Below are positions 1 through 9,368 of a DNA stretch of 64,000 nucleotides, piece by piece. Source of the DNA: an uncultured Eubacteriales bacterium (GTDB taxonomy: Bacteria; Bacillota; Clostridia; Lachnospirales; Cellulosilyticaceae). A program made the position numbers and the translations under genes. The notes beneath the pieces were generated by a model that saw only the letters and a program-made list of their open reading frames with translations, did not search any database and was not told the DNA's origin. Every line of letters begins with the position of its first letter. Within the stretch, counting starts at the first letter, position 1. The stretch spans positions 19,888 through 83,887 of the forward strand of contig URVM01000014.1 of the NCBI GenBank assembly GCA_900551325.1, in the 5' to 3' direction.

Positions 1-68
1 TAGTGCATAATGGACTAAACACTTTATCTTATACTTTAGTTAAGTTCACCACAACTCCTATTGAATCT

Positions 69-1004
69 TTACTCAAAAAAACTTCCATAATTCCTAAAAC
101 GTTCATAACGTTTATCAACTAATTCCTCTTGGCTTAATTTAGTTAACTCATTCAAACTATTAACTAAATATGTTTCTAACATTTTCGCTGCTTCATTAGG
201 GTCTTTATGTGCTCCACCTAATGGTTCTTTAACAATATCATCTATAATGTTATTTTCAAGAAGGTCTGTAGCTGTAATCTTCATTATTTCTGCTGCTTCT
301 TGGGCTTTTGTACTATCTTTCCATAAGATACTTGCAAAGCCTTCAGGAGATAAAATGGAATAGGTTGTATTCTCCTGCATAAAAATCTTATCTGCTACAC
401 CTAGTGCTAAGGCACCACCACTACCGCCTTCTCCTATAACACCTGCAATAATAGGTGTTTTAAGTCTAGCCATTTCCATTAGATTACGTGCTATAGCTTC
501 TCCTTGCCCTCGCTCTTCAGCACCTAATCCACAATAAGCCCCTGGCGTATCGATTAGGCATATTACAGGTCTTTTAAACTTCTCAGCTTGCTTCATAAGT
601 CTAAGTGCCTTACGGTATCCCTCTGGATGTGGCATACCAAAGTTACGCTCAACATTTTCTTTAGCTGTCTTTCCTTTGTTTTGCGCAATGATTGTAACAA
701 CATGGCCACCAATGGTGCCAATACCTCCAATAATAGCTTTGTCATCTCTAAAACTACGATCACCGTGAAGCTCTACAAAGTCTTTTACTATGTTCTCAAT
801 ATAAAAGCAGCTTCTTGGTCTATCTATCATTCTAGCAATTTGTACTTTGTCCCATGCATTATAGTTGCTCGTAATATCTTGCTCTAACTTTATAGCTAAT
901 GCTTCAAGACGATTAATTTCTTCTTTAACATCTTGATTTTCTCCAACTATTTTTAAATCATCTATCATTTTTTTAAGGTATTCAAGTCTTTTAATATTCT
1001 CCAT
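69..1004 (-). CDS. accA: Acetyl-CoA carboxylase carboxyltransferase subunit alpha
   Basis: AccA is half of the carboxyltransferase that moves the carboxyl group from carboxybiotin to acetyl-CoA, giving malonyl-CoA for fatty-acid synthesis in the cytoplasm. The 311-residue protein has the usual length, a helical N-terminus with the REEI/RLE-type coiled start, and a crotonase-fold core with the glycine-rich GEGGSGGALALG oxyanion-hole motif at about residues 192-203. It is the last gene of the fab/acc operon and its start overlaps the end of accD by 14 nt, which suggests coupled translation of the two partner subunits. No clear terminator is visible in the 68 bases downstream to the window edge. 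Confidence 0.97.
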   Translation of the reverse strand: MENIKRLEYLKKMIDDLKIVGENQDVKEEINRLEALAIKLEQDITSNYNAWDKVQIARMIDRPRSCFYIENIVKDFVELHGDRSFRDDKAIIGGIGTIGGHVVTIIAQNKGKTAKENVERNFGMPHPEGYRKALRLMKQAEKFKRPVICLIDTPGAYCGLGAEERGQGEAIARNLMEMARLKTPIIAGVIGEGGSGGALALGVADKIFMQENTTYSILSPEGFASILWKDSTKAQEAAEIMKITATDLLENNIIDDIVKEPLGGAHKDPNEAAKMLETYLVNSLNELTKLSQEELVDKRYERFRNYGSFFE

Positions 1005-1857
1005 TAGAGCCCTCCTTTACATGTAATTTAAGAAGGGTATAAAGTTCTTCTCTCATATTTTTTCTTTCTACAATACAGTCAATCATACCATGTTCAAGAA
1101 GAAATTCTGATCGTTGAAACCCCTGTGGTAACTTTTGCTTAATCGTTTGTTCTATAACCCTTGGTCCTGCAAAGCCAATAAGTGCATTAGGTTCTGCTAT
1201 AATAATATCTCCTAACATTGCAAAGCTAGCTGTTACACCACCTGTAGTAGGATTAGTAATCACACTAATGTAGAGTAGCCCCTTTTCATCATGTCTTGCT
1301 AAAGCTGCACTTGTCTTAGCCATTTGCATAAGTGAAAATATACCCTCTTGCATTCTAGCGCCACCTGAAGCAGAGAAAATAATAATAGGTAAGCTATGCT
1401 CGGTTGCATATTCGATAGCTCGAGTAATTTTTTCTCCTACCACTGATCCCATGCTTCCCATAATAAATCTAGAATCCATGACAGCAATGACTGTTTCTAT
1501 TCCTTTGATCTTACCTTTACCTGTTACTACTGCTTCATTTTGCTCTACTCTTTTTACAGTAGAAGCTATCTTTTCCTCATAGCCCTGAAAGGCTAAGGGA
1601 TTAGCACTTTTCATATCTTTATCAAACTCTTCAAAGCTTTCTAAGTCCACTAATTTACTAATTCTTCCACTAGGTGAAACAGGTAAGTGTCCCTTACAAC
1701 TTGGACATACTCCAATGTTTGCTATAAGGTCGATGACATAAATATTCTTTTTACATTGAGGACACTTTGTATACATTCCTTGTGGAATTTCAGCTTTTCC
1801 TTGAGTAGCCTTACTTCTGGCATACTTTTTTTGTCTGCCAATGAGTGCACTTAACAT
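991..1857 (-). CDS. accD: Acetyl-CoA carboxylase carboxyltransferase subunit beta
   Basis: AccD is the partner of AccA in the carboxyltransferase. The 288-residue protein has the expected N-terminal zinc ribbon (CPQC near residue 32, CPSC near residue 52), followed by the crotonase-like domain with the SASGGARMQEG motif around residue 160. An AAGGAG ribosome binding site lies just upstream of the ATG at 1857. Four bases separate it from accC, and it overlaps accA at the other end. In some bacteria the zinc ribbon of AccD binds its own mRNA; nothing here tests that. Family assignment is firm. Confidence 0.97.
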   Translation of the reverse strand: MLSALIGRQKKYARSKATQGKAEIPQGMYTKCPQCKKNIYVIDLIANIGVCPSCKGHLPVSPSGRISKLVDLESFEEFDKDMKSANPLAFQGYEEKIASTVKRVEQNEAVVTGKGKIKGIETVIAVMDSRFIMGSMGSVVGEKITRAIEYATEHSLPIIIFSASGGARMQEGIFSLMQMAKTSAALARHDEKGLLYISVITNPTTGGVTASFAMLGDIIIAEPNALIGFAGPRVIEQTIKQKLPQGFQRSEFLLEHGMIDCIVERKNMREELYTLLKLHVKEGSNGEY

Positions 1858-1861
1858 ATAA

Positions 1862-3220
1862 CTACTCCTTTCCTAAAATAGCATCTAAATTCTTCTCAAT
1901 AAATGATGTATCAAAGTGACCTTCATCAAAGGCTTCAGTGTGAATAAGGTCATACTGAAAATCAATATTTGTATCTATACCTTCTACAACTATTTCAGCA
2001 AGTGCTCTTCTCATAATACTTAGAGCTTCTTCTCTATCATCTCCATAGGCAATAACCTTAGCAAGCATGGAGTCATAAGTAGGTGGTACTTTATATCCTG
2101 GATAAATAGCTGTATCTACACGTACTCCCCTTCCACCTGGAAGATGAAGTTCAGTGATTTTACCTGCACAAGGTCTAAAGTTTAATTCTGGGTTTTCTGC
2201 ATTAATTCTGCACTCAATAGCATGCCCTTTAATCTTTATATCTTCATTAGTAAAAGATAAGGCTTTCCCAGATGCAATATTGATTTGCTCTTTAATAAGG
2301 TCAATACCTGTAATCATTTCAGTTACTGGATGCTCCACTTGTATTCTTGTGTTCATCTCAATAAAGTAAAAGTTTTTATTCTTATCTAATATAAACTCTA
2401 TTGTTCCCGCATTTTCATACTCTGCTGCTCTTGCAGCACGAATCGCTGCTCTTCCCATTCGTTCTCTAAGATCTTGTGAAATACATGGAGAAGGTGCTTC
2501 TTCAATAACTTTTTGATGACGTCTTTGCATAGAGCAATCTCTTTCACCTAGGTGTACCACATTTCCATAAGCATCACCTAGTATTTGAAACTCAATATGT
2601 CTTGGTTCTACAATATACTTTTCTAAGTACATGCTTCCATCACCAAAGGCTATAAGTGCTTCATTACTTGCTGTATTAAAGGCTTTTTCCAAGTCTTTTT
2701 CATGCCATACAATACGCATTCCACGACCTCCGCCTCCTGCTACAGCTTTTAAAATAACAGGATAACCTATATCACTTGCTAGCTCTTTTGCTAGATTAAC
2801 ATTTTCTATAATACCATCAGATCCTGGCACTACAGGAACACCTGCTTCTATCATCATTTGTCTTGCCCTAGCTTTATCACCCATAGCTTCAATCATATGA
2901 GCTGAAGGCCCTATAAACTTAATATTACACTCACCACATATACGTGCAAATTTAGCATTTTCTGATAAAAACCCAAATCCAGGATGAATTGCATCTGATT
3001 CAGTTAAGACTGCTGCTGTAATAATACTTTCTATGTTAAGATAACTCTCCTTTGGTTGTGCTTTCCCAATACATACTGCTTCATCTGCCAATTTAACATG
3101 TAGTGCATCCTTATCCGCTACAGAATAAACTGCTACTGTTTCGATACCCATTTCACGACAAGCACGTATAATACGTACAGCAATCTCTCCTCTGTTAGCA
3201 ACTAATACTTTGCTAATCAT
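1862..3220 (-). CDS. accC: Biotin carboxylase subunit of acetyl-CoA carboxylase
   Basis: AccC carboxylates the biotin on AccB using ATP and bicarbonate. The 452-residue protein shows the three parts of the family: the N-terminal biotin-carboxylase domain (starting KVLVANRGEIAVRI), the ATP-grasp domain with the glycine-rich GGGGRGMR loop near residues 163-170 and the EMNTRIQVEHPVTE active-site stretch near residues 288-301, and the C-terminal biotin-carboxylase domain. Length is normal for a stand-alone subunit rather than a pyruvate carboxylase. It sits between fabZ and accD in the fatty-acid operon, which supports the acetyl-CoA carboxylase role. Confidence 0.97.
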   Translation of the reverse strand: MISKVLVANRGEIAVRIIRACREMGIETVAVYSVADKDALHVKLADEAVCIGKAQPKESYLNIESIITAAVLTESDAIHPGFGFLSENAKFARICGECNIKFIGPSAHMIEAMGDKARARQMMIEAGVPVVPGSDGIIENVNLAKELASDIGYPVILKAVAGGGGRGMRIVWHEKDLEKAFNTASNEALIAFGDGSMYLEKYIVEPRHIEFQILGDAYGNVVHLGERDCSMQRRHQKVIEEAPSPCISQDLRERMGRAAIRAARAAEYENAGTIEFILDKNKNFYFIEMNTRIQVEHPVTEMITGIDLIKEQINIASGKALSFTNEDIKIKGHAIECRINAENPELNFRPCAGKITELHLPGGRGVRVDTAIYPGYKVPPTYDSMLAKVIAYGDDREEALSIMRRALAEIVVEGIDTNIDFQYDLIHTEAFDEGHFDTSFIEKNLDAILGKE

Positions 3221-3232
3221 GCTTTCACCTCC

Positions 3233-3655
3233 TTAGCCAATAGCAAATGTAAGTTCAGCTTTTGCTACAACCTTACCTTCTACTGTAGCTACAGCCTCCC
3301 CTATTCCAATAGGTCCTCTTTGTTTTACTAATCTACATTCTAACTTTAATGTATCTCCTGGAACTACTTTCTCTTTAAATCTAGCTTCTTTAATTCCACC
3401 AAAGAAAGCTACCTTGCCTTTAAATTCTTCTTGAGAAAGAATAGCAATAGCTCCTACTTGTGCCAGTGCTTCTATAATTAAAACACCTGGCATTACAGGT
3501 AAACCTGGAAAGTGTCCTTGAAAATAAGGCTCGTTCATAGTCACATTCTTATAACCAACAGCCCCTTTTCCATCTTCATCAATCTCAGCTTTATCAACTA
3601 ATAAGAAAGGATAACGATGAGGAATAATCTCCATAATTTCTGTTGTTGTTAACAT
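3233..3655 (-). CDS. fabZ: 3-hydroxyacyl-ACP dehydratase FabZ
   Basis: FabZ removes water from 3-hydroxyacyl-ACP in each elongation cycle. The 140-residue hot-dog-fold protein has the signature HRYPFLLVD near the N-terminus and the catalytic stretch GHFPGLPVMPGVLIIEALAQ around residues 48-67, with the catalytic His and Glu both present. There is no FabA in the window. A FabK/FabF/FabZ set such as this usually makes saturated fatty acids; whether this FabZ also isomerises to start unsaturated synthesis cannot be read from the sequence. It lies between accB and accC with gaps of only 11-12 nt. Confidence 0.97.
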   Translation of the reverse strand: MLTTTEIMEIIPHRYPFLLVDKAEIDEDGKGAVGYKNVTMNEPYFQGHFPGLPVMPGVLIIEALAQVGAIAILSQEEFKGKVAFFGGIKEARFKEKVVPGDTLKLECRLVKQRGPIGIGEAVATVEGKVVAKAELTFAIG

Positions 3656-3666
3656 GCTATCCCTCC

Positions 3667-4104
3667 TTATTTTATACGGAAGATAGGTTGGTCAAATTCA
3701 ACCATTTCTTCATTTTCTACTAATATTTCTATAATTTCACCATCTTGTTCTGCTTCTACTTCATTCATAAGTTTCATAGCTTCTATAATACATATGGTAT
3801 CGCCCTTTTTCACCTTAGAGCCCACTTGTACAAAAGGTGGCTGATCTGGTGAACTAGCTCTATAAAAAGTTCCTACCATTGGAGATTTAATAATAATGCC
3901 CTCTACTTTTTCTTCTACTGGCTTCTGCTCATTAATATTAATTTGTGCTGTTGCTACTTGTGGTGTCATCATAGATGTCGGAGCTACTTGTATAGATGTA
4001 GAACGCTCAAGTTCAAGCTCAAACTCATTATTTTTAAGCTTTATACGGGTTAAATCACATTCTTTAAACTCATTTATAAGCTCTTTTACAAGTTTAATAT
4101 CCAT
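3667..4104 (-). CDS. accB: Biotin carboxyl carrier protein of acetyl-CoA carboxylase
   Basis: This is the biotin carrier that shuttles the carboxyl group between AccC and AccA/AccD. The 145-residue protein has an N-terminal helical region, a linker rich in Ala, Pro, Gln and Thr (about 38-65), and a C-terminal biotinyl domain with the EAMKLMNEV motif. The biotin-accepting lysine is residue 111. It starts immediately after the fabF stop codon, so the two are very likely co-transcribed and translationally coupled. Confidence 0.97.
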   Translation of the reverse strand: MDIKLVKELINEFKECDLTRIKLKNNEFELELERSTSIQVAPTSMMTPQVATAQININEQKPVEEKVEGIIIKSPMVGTFYRASSPDQPPFVQVGSKVKKGDTICIIEAMKLMNEVEAEQDGEIIEILVENEEMVEFDQPIFRIK

Positions 4105-5349
4105 TTATACTTCTCCCTTCCACTTTTTAAATAAAATAGTTCCATTGTGTCCACCAAAACCTAATGAGTTACTTAGGGCATATTCTATTTCAGCCTTTCT
4201 TCCTACATTAGGTACATAATCAAGATTACACTCTTCATCAGGCACTGTATAACCTATTGTTGGTGGTATAAATCCTTCTTCTAAAGCTTTAGCTATTGCA
4301 ATAGCTTCAATAGCTCCAGCTGCTCCTAAAAGGTGTCCTGTCATAGATTTAGTAGAACTTACAGGTACTTTTGTATCTTTACCAAACACTTTCTTAATGG
4401 CAAGTGTTTCAAACTTATCATTATACTCAGTACTTGTTCCATGAGCATTAATATAACCTACCTGACTTGGAGTAATGCCCGCTTCTTTAATGGCTTCTTC
4501 CATTGCACGTGCTGCTCCTTCTCCTTCTGGATCTGGAGAAGTAATATGATAAGCATCACCTGTTGCACCATATCCAACTACTTCTGCTAAAATTCTAGCT
4601 CCTCTTTTTATAGCATGTTCTAATGTCTCCATAACTACTATCCCTGCACCTTCACCCATGACAAAGCCACTTCTTTCCTTATCAAAAGGAATAGATGCTC
4701 GTTTTGGATCTTTAGATGTAGATAATGCAGTAAGAGATTGGAATGAAGCAATTCCCATAGGTGTAATTGTTGCTTCAGAACCACCTGCTAAAATAACTTG
4801 GTTATCTCCTCTTTGCAATGCTCTAAAAGCTTCTCCTATACAATGTGTGCCAGATGCACATGCTGTTACCATACTTGTACAAATACCTTTTGCACCTGTG
4901 TGTATAGCTACATTTCCAGCTCCCATATTGGATATAACCATAGGAATAAATAAAGGTGAAACACGTTTAGGGCCTCTATCAAATAATTTCTTCATTTCTG
5001 TTTCAATAGTTCCTAGTCCACCAATTCCTGAACCTAAAATAACACCTACTTTTGTTGCGTCTTCTTCTTCCATATTAATGTTTGCATTAACTAAAGCTTC
5101 TTTAGCTGCATAAACAGCATATTGAGAAAAAAGATCTAGTCTTCTTGCTTCTTTCCTATCTATATGCTTATTAATATCAAACTCTTTTACTTCTGCCGCT
5201 AATGTTACATCATATCCTTCAATTAACTCAAACTTAGTAATTGGTCCAATACCACATACACCTTCTTTAAGGTTATTCCAAAAGGTCTCTTCTGTATTTC
5301 CAAGTGGTGACACAACTCCAACGCCTGTAATAACTACTCTGTTTTGCAT
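4105..5349 (-). CDS. fabF: 3-oxoacyl-ACP synthase II
   Basis: FabF is the condensing enzyme for chain elongation. The 414-residue protein has the full Cys-His-His triad: the nucleophile in TACASGTHC (about residue 165), His in NAHGTSTEYND (about 305) and His in KSMTGHLLGAAGA (about 340). Length and the start RVVITGVGVVSPLG are typical. It is the only elongation ketosynthase in the cluster, since FabH handles initiation, so it probably acts on all chain lengths. Confidence 0.97.
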   Translation of the reverse strand: MQNRVVITGVGVVSPLGNTEETFWNNLKEGVCGIGPITKFELIEGYDVTLAAEVKEFDINKHIDRKEARRLDLFSQYAVYAAKEALVNANINMEEEDATKVGVILGSGIGGLGTIETEMKKLFDRGPKRVSPLFIPMVISNMGAGNVAIHTGAKGICTSMVTACASGTHCIGEAFRALQRGDNQVILAGGSEATITPMGIASFQSLTALSTSKDPKRASIPFDKERSGFVMGEGAGIVVMETLEHAIKRGARILAEVVGYGATGDAYHITSPDPEGEGAARAMEEAIKEAGITPSQVGYINAHGTSTEYNDKFETLAIKKVFGKDTKVPVSSTKSMTGHLLGAAGAIEAIAIAKALEEGFIPPTIGYTVPDEECNLDYVPNVGRKAEIEYALSNSLGFGGHNGTILFKKWKGEV

Positions 5350-5369
5350 GGTATTCCTCCTTATTAAAA

Positions 5370-6113
5370 TTACATAGCCATGCCGCCATCAACTTTGATG
5401 ACTTCACCTGTTACATAACTTGATAAATCACTTGCTAAAAATAGTGCTACATTAGCAACTTCTTCTACATTTCCAAAACGTCCAAGTGGGATACCTCTAA
5501 GGGTATTTTCTTTAATCCCATCTGAAAGTTTATCTGTCATATTAGAAACTATAAATCCTGGTGCAATTGCATTAATTCTTAAGTTTTTAGAAGCAAATTC
5601 ACGAGCTGCTGATTTGGTCATTCCAATAACACCAGCTTTTGATGCTGAGTAGTTACATTGTCCAATATTACCATGTAGACCTACTACTGATGACATGTTA
5701 ATAATGCTGCCACCCTTTTTCATCATAATGCGTGAGCCATGCTTCATACAGTTAAATACACCTTTTAAATTAATATCAATAACACTATCAAATTCTTCTT
5801 CTGTCATTCTAAGTAGTAGCATGTCTCTTGTAATACCTGCATTGTTAACAAGAATATCTAAAGTGCCAAAAGTATCTACTGTAGTTTTCATAAGAGCTTG
5901 GGCTTCATCAAATCTAGATACATCTGCTCTTACTGCTATGGCTTCTCCACCTGCTTCTTCAATCTCTTTAACAATTTTATTTGCTTCTTCTTGTGATCTT
6001 TCAAATGGATAGTTAATAACTACTTTAGCACCATTTTTAGAAAAGATACGTGCGATCTCTCTACCAATTCCATTACTACTTCCTGTAATAATTGCTACTT
6101 TACCCTTTAACAT
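5370..6113 (-). CDS. fabG: 3-oxoacyl-ACP reductase
   Basis: FabG reduces 3-oxoacyl-ACP to 3-hydroxyacyl-ACP with NADPH. The 247-residue short-chain dehydrogenase has the nucleotide-binding GSSNGIGREIA motif at residues 11-21, the NNAG motif near residue 90, the catalytic Ser in NMSSVVG and the YSASK catalytic pair. Its ATG overlaps the fabD stop codon as TAATG, so translation is probably coupled. The position between fabD and fabF is standard and separates it from the many SDR enzymes of other function. Confidence 0.96.
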   Translation of the reverse strand: MLKGKVAIITGSSNGIGREIARIFSKNGAKVVINYPFERSQEEANKIVKEIEEAGGEAIAVRADVSRFDEAQALMKTTVDTFGTLDILVNNAGITRDMLLLRMTEEEFDSVIDINLKGVFNCMKHGSRIMMKKGGSIINMSSVVGLHGNIGQCNYSASKAGVIGMTKSAAREFASKNLRINAIAPGFIVSNMTDKLSDGIKENTLRGIPLGRFGNVEEVANVALFLASDLSSYVTGEVIKVDGGMAM

Positions 6114-7051
6114 TATTGTTCTCCTTCTAAAAGACTCTTTACATTGCTTAGTGATGCTACATCTTCTATATTTAACACTTTGACATTTGGAGATATTTTA
6201 GCTACAAAGTTACAAAGTGTTTGTTTAACTCCAACTTCAATAAAAGTATCAAATCCATCAGCAATAAGCTTCTCTATACTTTCTCTAAAGCGTACACCTC
6301 TTACAATTTGAAGAGGAATATTAGCTTTAGCTTCTTCTTTATTCATATAATCTGCGGTTACATTACTTACAATAGGTGTAGTAACCTCCTTGAAATTAAA
6401 ATACTGAAGCTCTTCTTTTAAACAATTTGCAGCTTCTTTCATAAGAGGACTATGGAAAGCTCCACTTACTTTTAGAGGCATAACGCGTCTAGCACCTCTT
6501 TCTTTTAAAAGTGGTGTAGCTTTTTCAATTGCCGTCTTCTCGCCCGATATAACAACTTGCCCTGGGCAATTGTCATTTGCGACTACCAGTTCCAATCCTT
6601 CAGCTCTTACTAATCTACATACTTCTTCGATTAATTCAACCTGAAGTCCAATAACAGCTGCCATGCCTCCATCTTTTTCTTTACTGCATTCATCCATATA
6701 ATGAGCTCTTTTATCTACAAGCTTTAGTGCCTCTTCAAAAGATAAAATACCACTTGCTACAAGGGCACTATATTCACCCAAACTAAATCCAACCACTGCT
6801 TCTGGTACAATTCCTTGTTCAAGTGCAGCATTAAAGGCAGCAATATTTGCGGTAAAAAGTGCTACTTGTGTATAACGTGTTTGATTAATAAGTCCGTTTT
6901 TATCTTCAAAACATACTTCTTTAACATCCCAATCTAGTATATTTGAAGCTTCATCGAAAGCCTTCTTGCTTTCAGTATAATTATCATATAAGTTCTTGCC
7001 CATTCCTACGTATTGAGCGCCTTGCCCTGAGAATAAAAATGCGATTTTCAC
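6113..7051 (-). CDS. fabD: Malonyl-CoA:ACP transacylase
   Basis: FabD loads malonate from CoA onto acyl carrier protein. The protein (312 residues from the chosen start) opens with FLFSGQGAQYVGMG, has the catalytic serine in VGFSLGEYS and the partner His in GAFHSPLM. The open frame begins with a GTG at 7060, but the AGGCGGGG ribosome binding site touches that codon. The GTG at 7051 has better spacing (about 8 nt) and gives the family-typical N-terminus MKIAFLF, so I prefer it. A FabT-like operator lies 35-50 bases upstream, so this gene may head a second transcript. Confidence 0.94.
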   Translation of the reverse strand: MKIAFLFSGQGAQYVGMGKNLYDNYTESKKAFDEASNILDWDVKEVCFEDKNGLINQTRYTQVALFTANIAAFNAALEQGIVPEAVVGFSLGEYSALVASGILSFEEALKLVDKRAHYMDECSKEKDGGMAAVIGLQVELIEEVCRLVRAEGLELVVANDNCPGQVVISGEKTAIEKATPLLKERGARRVMPLKVSGAFHSPLMKEAANCLKEELQYFNFKEVTTPIVSNVTADYMNKEEAKANIPLQIVRGVRFRESIEKLIADGFDTFIEVGVKQTLCNFVAKISPNVKVLNIEDVASLSNVKSLLEGEQ

Positions 7052-7071
7052 TTTTACCACCCCGCCTATAA

Positions 7072-7103
7072 TTTGATTTTCAAAGTTTGAATTACAAAGT
7101 ATA
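7072..7103 (-). promoter_or_regulatory. FabT/MarR-like operator before fabD
   Basis: The gap between fabK and fabD holds two adjoining near-palindromes, TTTGATTTTCAAA (7072-7084) and TTTGAATTACAAAGT (7086-7100, plus strand). The complement of the second is the same 15-mer found before the marR gene at 9849-9863. A -10-like TATACT (7103-7098, minus strand) overlaps the site, although no good -35 is seen. The family knowledge used is that FabT, a MarR-type repressor next to fab genes in Firmicutes, binds TTTGA-type palindromes. Its role here is inferred. Confidence 0.6.
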
Positions 7104-7118
7104 TAGTTAAATTTATCA

Positions 7119-8045
7119 CTATGAAATACTAGCTAATCTTCTATTTGCTTCTGTCATAATCTCTTCTATTATTTCTTTTGCAGTTTGTTCTTGTTTTACC
7201 ATCCCTGCAATTTGTCCTGCCATTACAGTTCCATTTACTACATCACCATCAACTACAGCATTTCTTAATCCACCTGCACCTAATGCTTCTAATTCTTGTA
7301 TACTAGCACCTTCTTTTTCAAGTTTTACAAACTCTCTTGAAAGTTTATTTCTAAGTGCACGTACTGGATGACCTGTACTTCTTCCTGTAACAACTGTATC
7401 AATATCACTTGCTTTAAGAACACGTTGTTTGTAATTTTCATGAACTGTACATTCTTTTGCAACTAAAAATCTAGTCCCTATTTGTACTGCCTGAGCACCT
7501 AGCATCATAGCCGCTGCAAATCCTCTATGATCTGCTATTCCTCCTGCTGCAATAACAGGAATATTTACTGCATCTACAATTTGTGGAATAAGTACCATTG
7601 TAGTAAGCTCGCCAATATGGCCACCTGATTCACATCCTTCAGCTATAACCGCATCAGCACCTTGCTTTTCCATTCTTCTAGCTAATGCTACTGATGGTAC
7701 AACTGGAATAACTTTCACACCTGCTTCTTTCCACATACTCATATATTTACCTGGATCACCTGCACCTGTAGTTACAATACTTGCACCTTCTTCTACAGCA
7801 ATCTTTGCTACTTCTTCTGCATAAGGACTAAGTAACATAATGTTGACTCCAAAGGGCTTATCTGTAATTTGTTTTAGGGCTCTAATTTCTTTTCTAAGCC
7901 ATTCACCTGGTGCATTACCGGCAGCAATAATCCCTAATCCCCCTGCTTCTGATACAGCGGCAGCTATAGCGTGGTCAGCGATCCACGCCATGGCGCCTTG
8001 GAAAATAGGATATTGAATTTTTAGCATTTCACATACTTGATTCAT
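7119..8045 (-). CDS. fabK: Enoyl-ACP reductase II (FMN-dependent)
   Basis: FabK carries out the last reduction of the elongation cycle using NAD(P)H and FMN. The 308-residue protein is a nitronate-monooxygenase/FabK-type TIM barrel. It has the start YPIFQGAMAWIAD, GGLGIIAAGNA, the conserved GCESGGHIG (catalytic His, about residue 144) and the phosphate-binding GGIADHRG and GAQAVQIGTRF. Its place between acpP and fabD supports FabK rather than a nitronate monooxygenase. No FabI is seen, so this is the only enoyl reductase in the window. FabK enzymes are known to be insensitive to triclosan. Confidence 0.95.
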   Translation of the reverse strand: MNQVCEMLKIQYPIFQGAMAWIADHAIAAAVSEAGGLGIIAAGNAPGEWLRKEIRALKQITDKPFGVNIMLLSPYAEEVAKIAVEEGASIVTTGAGDPGKYMSMWKEAGVKVIPVVPSVALARRMEKQGADAVIAEGCESGGHIGELTTMVLIPQIVDAVNIPVIAAGGIADHRGFAAAMMLGAQAVQIGTRFLVAKECTVHENYKQRVLKASDIDTVVTGRSTGHPVRALRNKLSREFVKLEKEGASIQELEALGAGGLRNAVVDGDVVNGTVMAGQIAGMVKQEQTAKEIIEEIMTEANRRLASIS

Positions 8046-8090
8046 GGTTCAATCTCCTTATCTTGCCTAATATAGTGGTAATGTACTAAC

Positions 8091-8318
8091 TTATTGTCTT
8101 TCAGAAATATAGTTAACAGCGTCACCAACTGTTTTGATACCTTCAACGTCTTCATTTGAAATAGTTACACCAAACTCATCTTCAAGTGCCATAACAACTT
8201 CAAATAAATCTAATGAATCTGCTTCTAAGTCTTCTTTGAAACGTGCTGTTTCAACAACTTCTGATGCATCTACTCCTAATTTGTCTGCTACGATTTCTTT
8301 TAATTTTTCTAATATCAT
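8091..8318 (-). CDS. acpP: Acyl carrier protein
   Basis: This 75-residue acidic protein carries the growing acyl chain on a phosphopantetheine arm. The attachment serine is residue 35 in the motif ADSLDLFE, and the four-helix pattern is normal (MILEKLKEIVADKLGV at helix I, EDEFGVTISNED before helix III). An AGGAGG-like ribosome binding site precedes the start. It lies between fabH and fabK, with somewhat larger gaps (about 45-60 nt) than elsewhere in the operon. Confidence 0.97.
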   Translation of the reverse strand: MILEKLKEIVADKLGVDASEVVETARFKEDLEADSLDLFEVVMALEDEFGVTISNEDVEGIKTVGDAVNYISERQ

Positions 8319-8377
8319 TTTAAAATCCTCCTAAATTATAATTGTAATTGATTTATTTATCCTAAAAGGTCATAGAC

Positions 8378-9352
8378 CTATTGGGAACCATCCCATATAA
8401 GAAGCATACTACCCCAAGTTACACCACCACCAAAACCGCATAAGATAATAGGATCTCCCGGTTCTAGCTCTTCTTGTAAATCATAAAGAGCCATTGGTAT
8501 ACTTGCTGAGGAAGTATTACCATACTCTTGTAGATTTTTAAAGAACTTCTCTGTTGGCACATCTAACTTCTTAGATACACTATCCATGATTCTTTCATTA
8601 GCTTGGTGTAAAATAAAGTATTTAATATCTTCTAAGCTGTACTCGGTGCCTTCTAGTACTCTCTGAATACTCATAGGTACTACCGTAGTTGCAAACTTAT
8701 AAACTGCTCGTCCGTCCATAAACATATATGGATTTTTTAGTTCATTTTGAACCAAGCAATTTTTAAGTGGAATACTAGGTAGTGTTAGGCACTCACTTAG
8801 AGTCCCATTACTTTCAGTATATATGTTAATTATGTTGTTTTTATGATATTTCTGGAAAATAGCCGCACCTGCTCCATCTCCAAAAAGTACACATGTACTT
8901 CTATCTTTCCAGTCTACTGTCTTACTTAAAACTTCTGCTCCTATAACTAAAGCATAGTCACAAGAACCCACTTTAATGGCATCTATGGCAACCTTTGATG
9001 CATATATAAAACCACTACAGGCTGCTGCAATATCAAAAGCTGTTGCGTGTTCTGCACCAATTGCACTTTGGACTCTACAAGCAGTGCTTGGCATAATATA
9101 ATCTCCTGATATAGTAGCCACAATAATAAGTCCTATTTGCTTAGGGTCAATATTTCCTCTTTTAATAGCTTCCTTTGCTGCACTAATGGCTAAGTCTGTA
9201 GTCGTTTCACCTTGTGAAATACGCCTTTTCCCTATACCTGTCCTTGATTTAATCCATTCATCTGATGTATCTACAAATTGGCATAAGTCATCATTTGCCA
9301 TACTACACTTTGGTACTGCTTTTCCCATAGACAAAAGTTTTACCCCATACAT
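8378..9352 (-). CDS. fabH: 3-oxoacyl-ACP synthase III
   Basis: FabH starts fatty-acid synthesis by condensing a primer acyl-CoA with malonyl-ACP. The 324-residue protein carries the full Cys-His-Asn triad: Cys112 in AAACSGF, His in FILHQAN and Asn in YGNTSSAS. The C-terminal GFGGGVTWGSMLL motif is also present. Its primer choice (acetyl or branched) cannot be told from the sequence. It is the first biosynthetic gene after the marR regulator, only 16 nt away, so regulator and pathway are likely on one transcript. Confidence 0.97.
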   Translation of the reverse strand: MYGVKLLSMGKAVPKCSMANDDLCQFVDTSDEWIKSRTGIGKRRISQGETTTDLAISAAKEAIKRGNIDPKQIGLIIVATISGDYIMPSTACRVQSAIGAEHATAFDIAAACSGFIYASKVAIDAIKVGSCDYALVIGAEVLSKTVDWKDRSTCVLFGDGAGAAIFQKYHKNNIINIYTESNGTLSECLTLPSIPLKNCLVQNELKNPYMFMDGRAVYKFATTVVPMSIQRVLEGTEYSLEDIKYFILHQANERIMDSVSKKLDVPTEKFFKNLQEYGNTSSASIPMALYDLQEELEPGDPIILCGFGGGVTWGSMLLIWDGSQ

Positions 9353-9368
9353 GTTGTATCACTCCTTT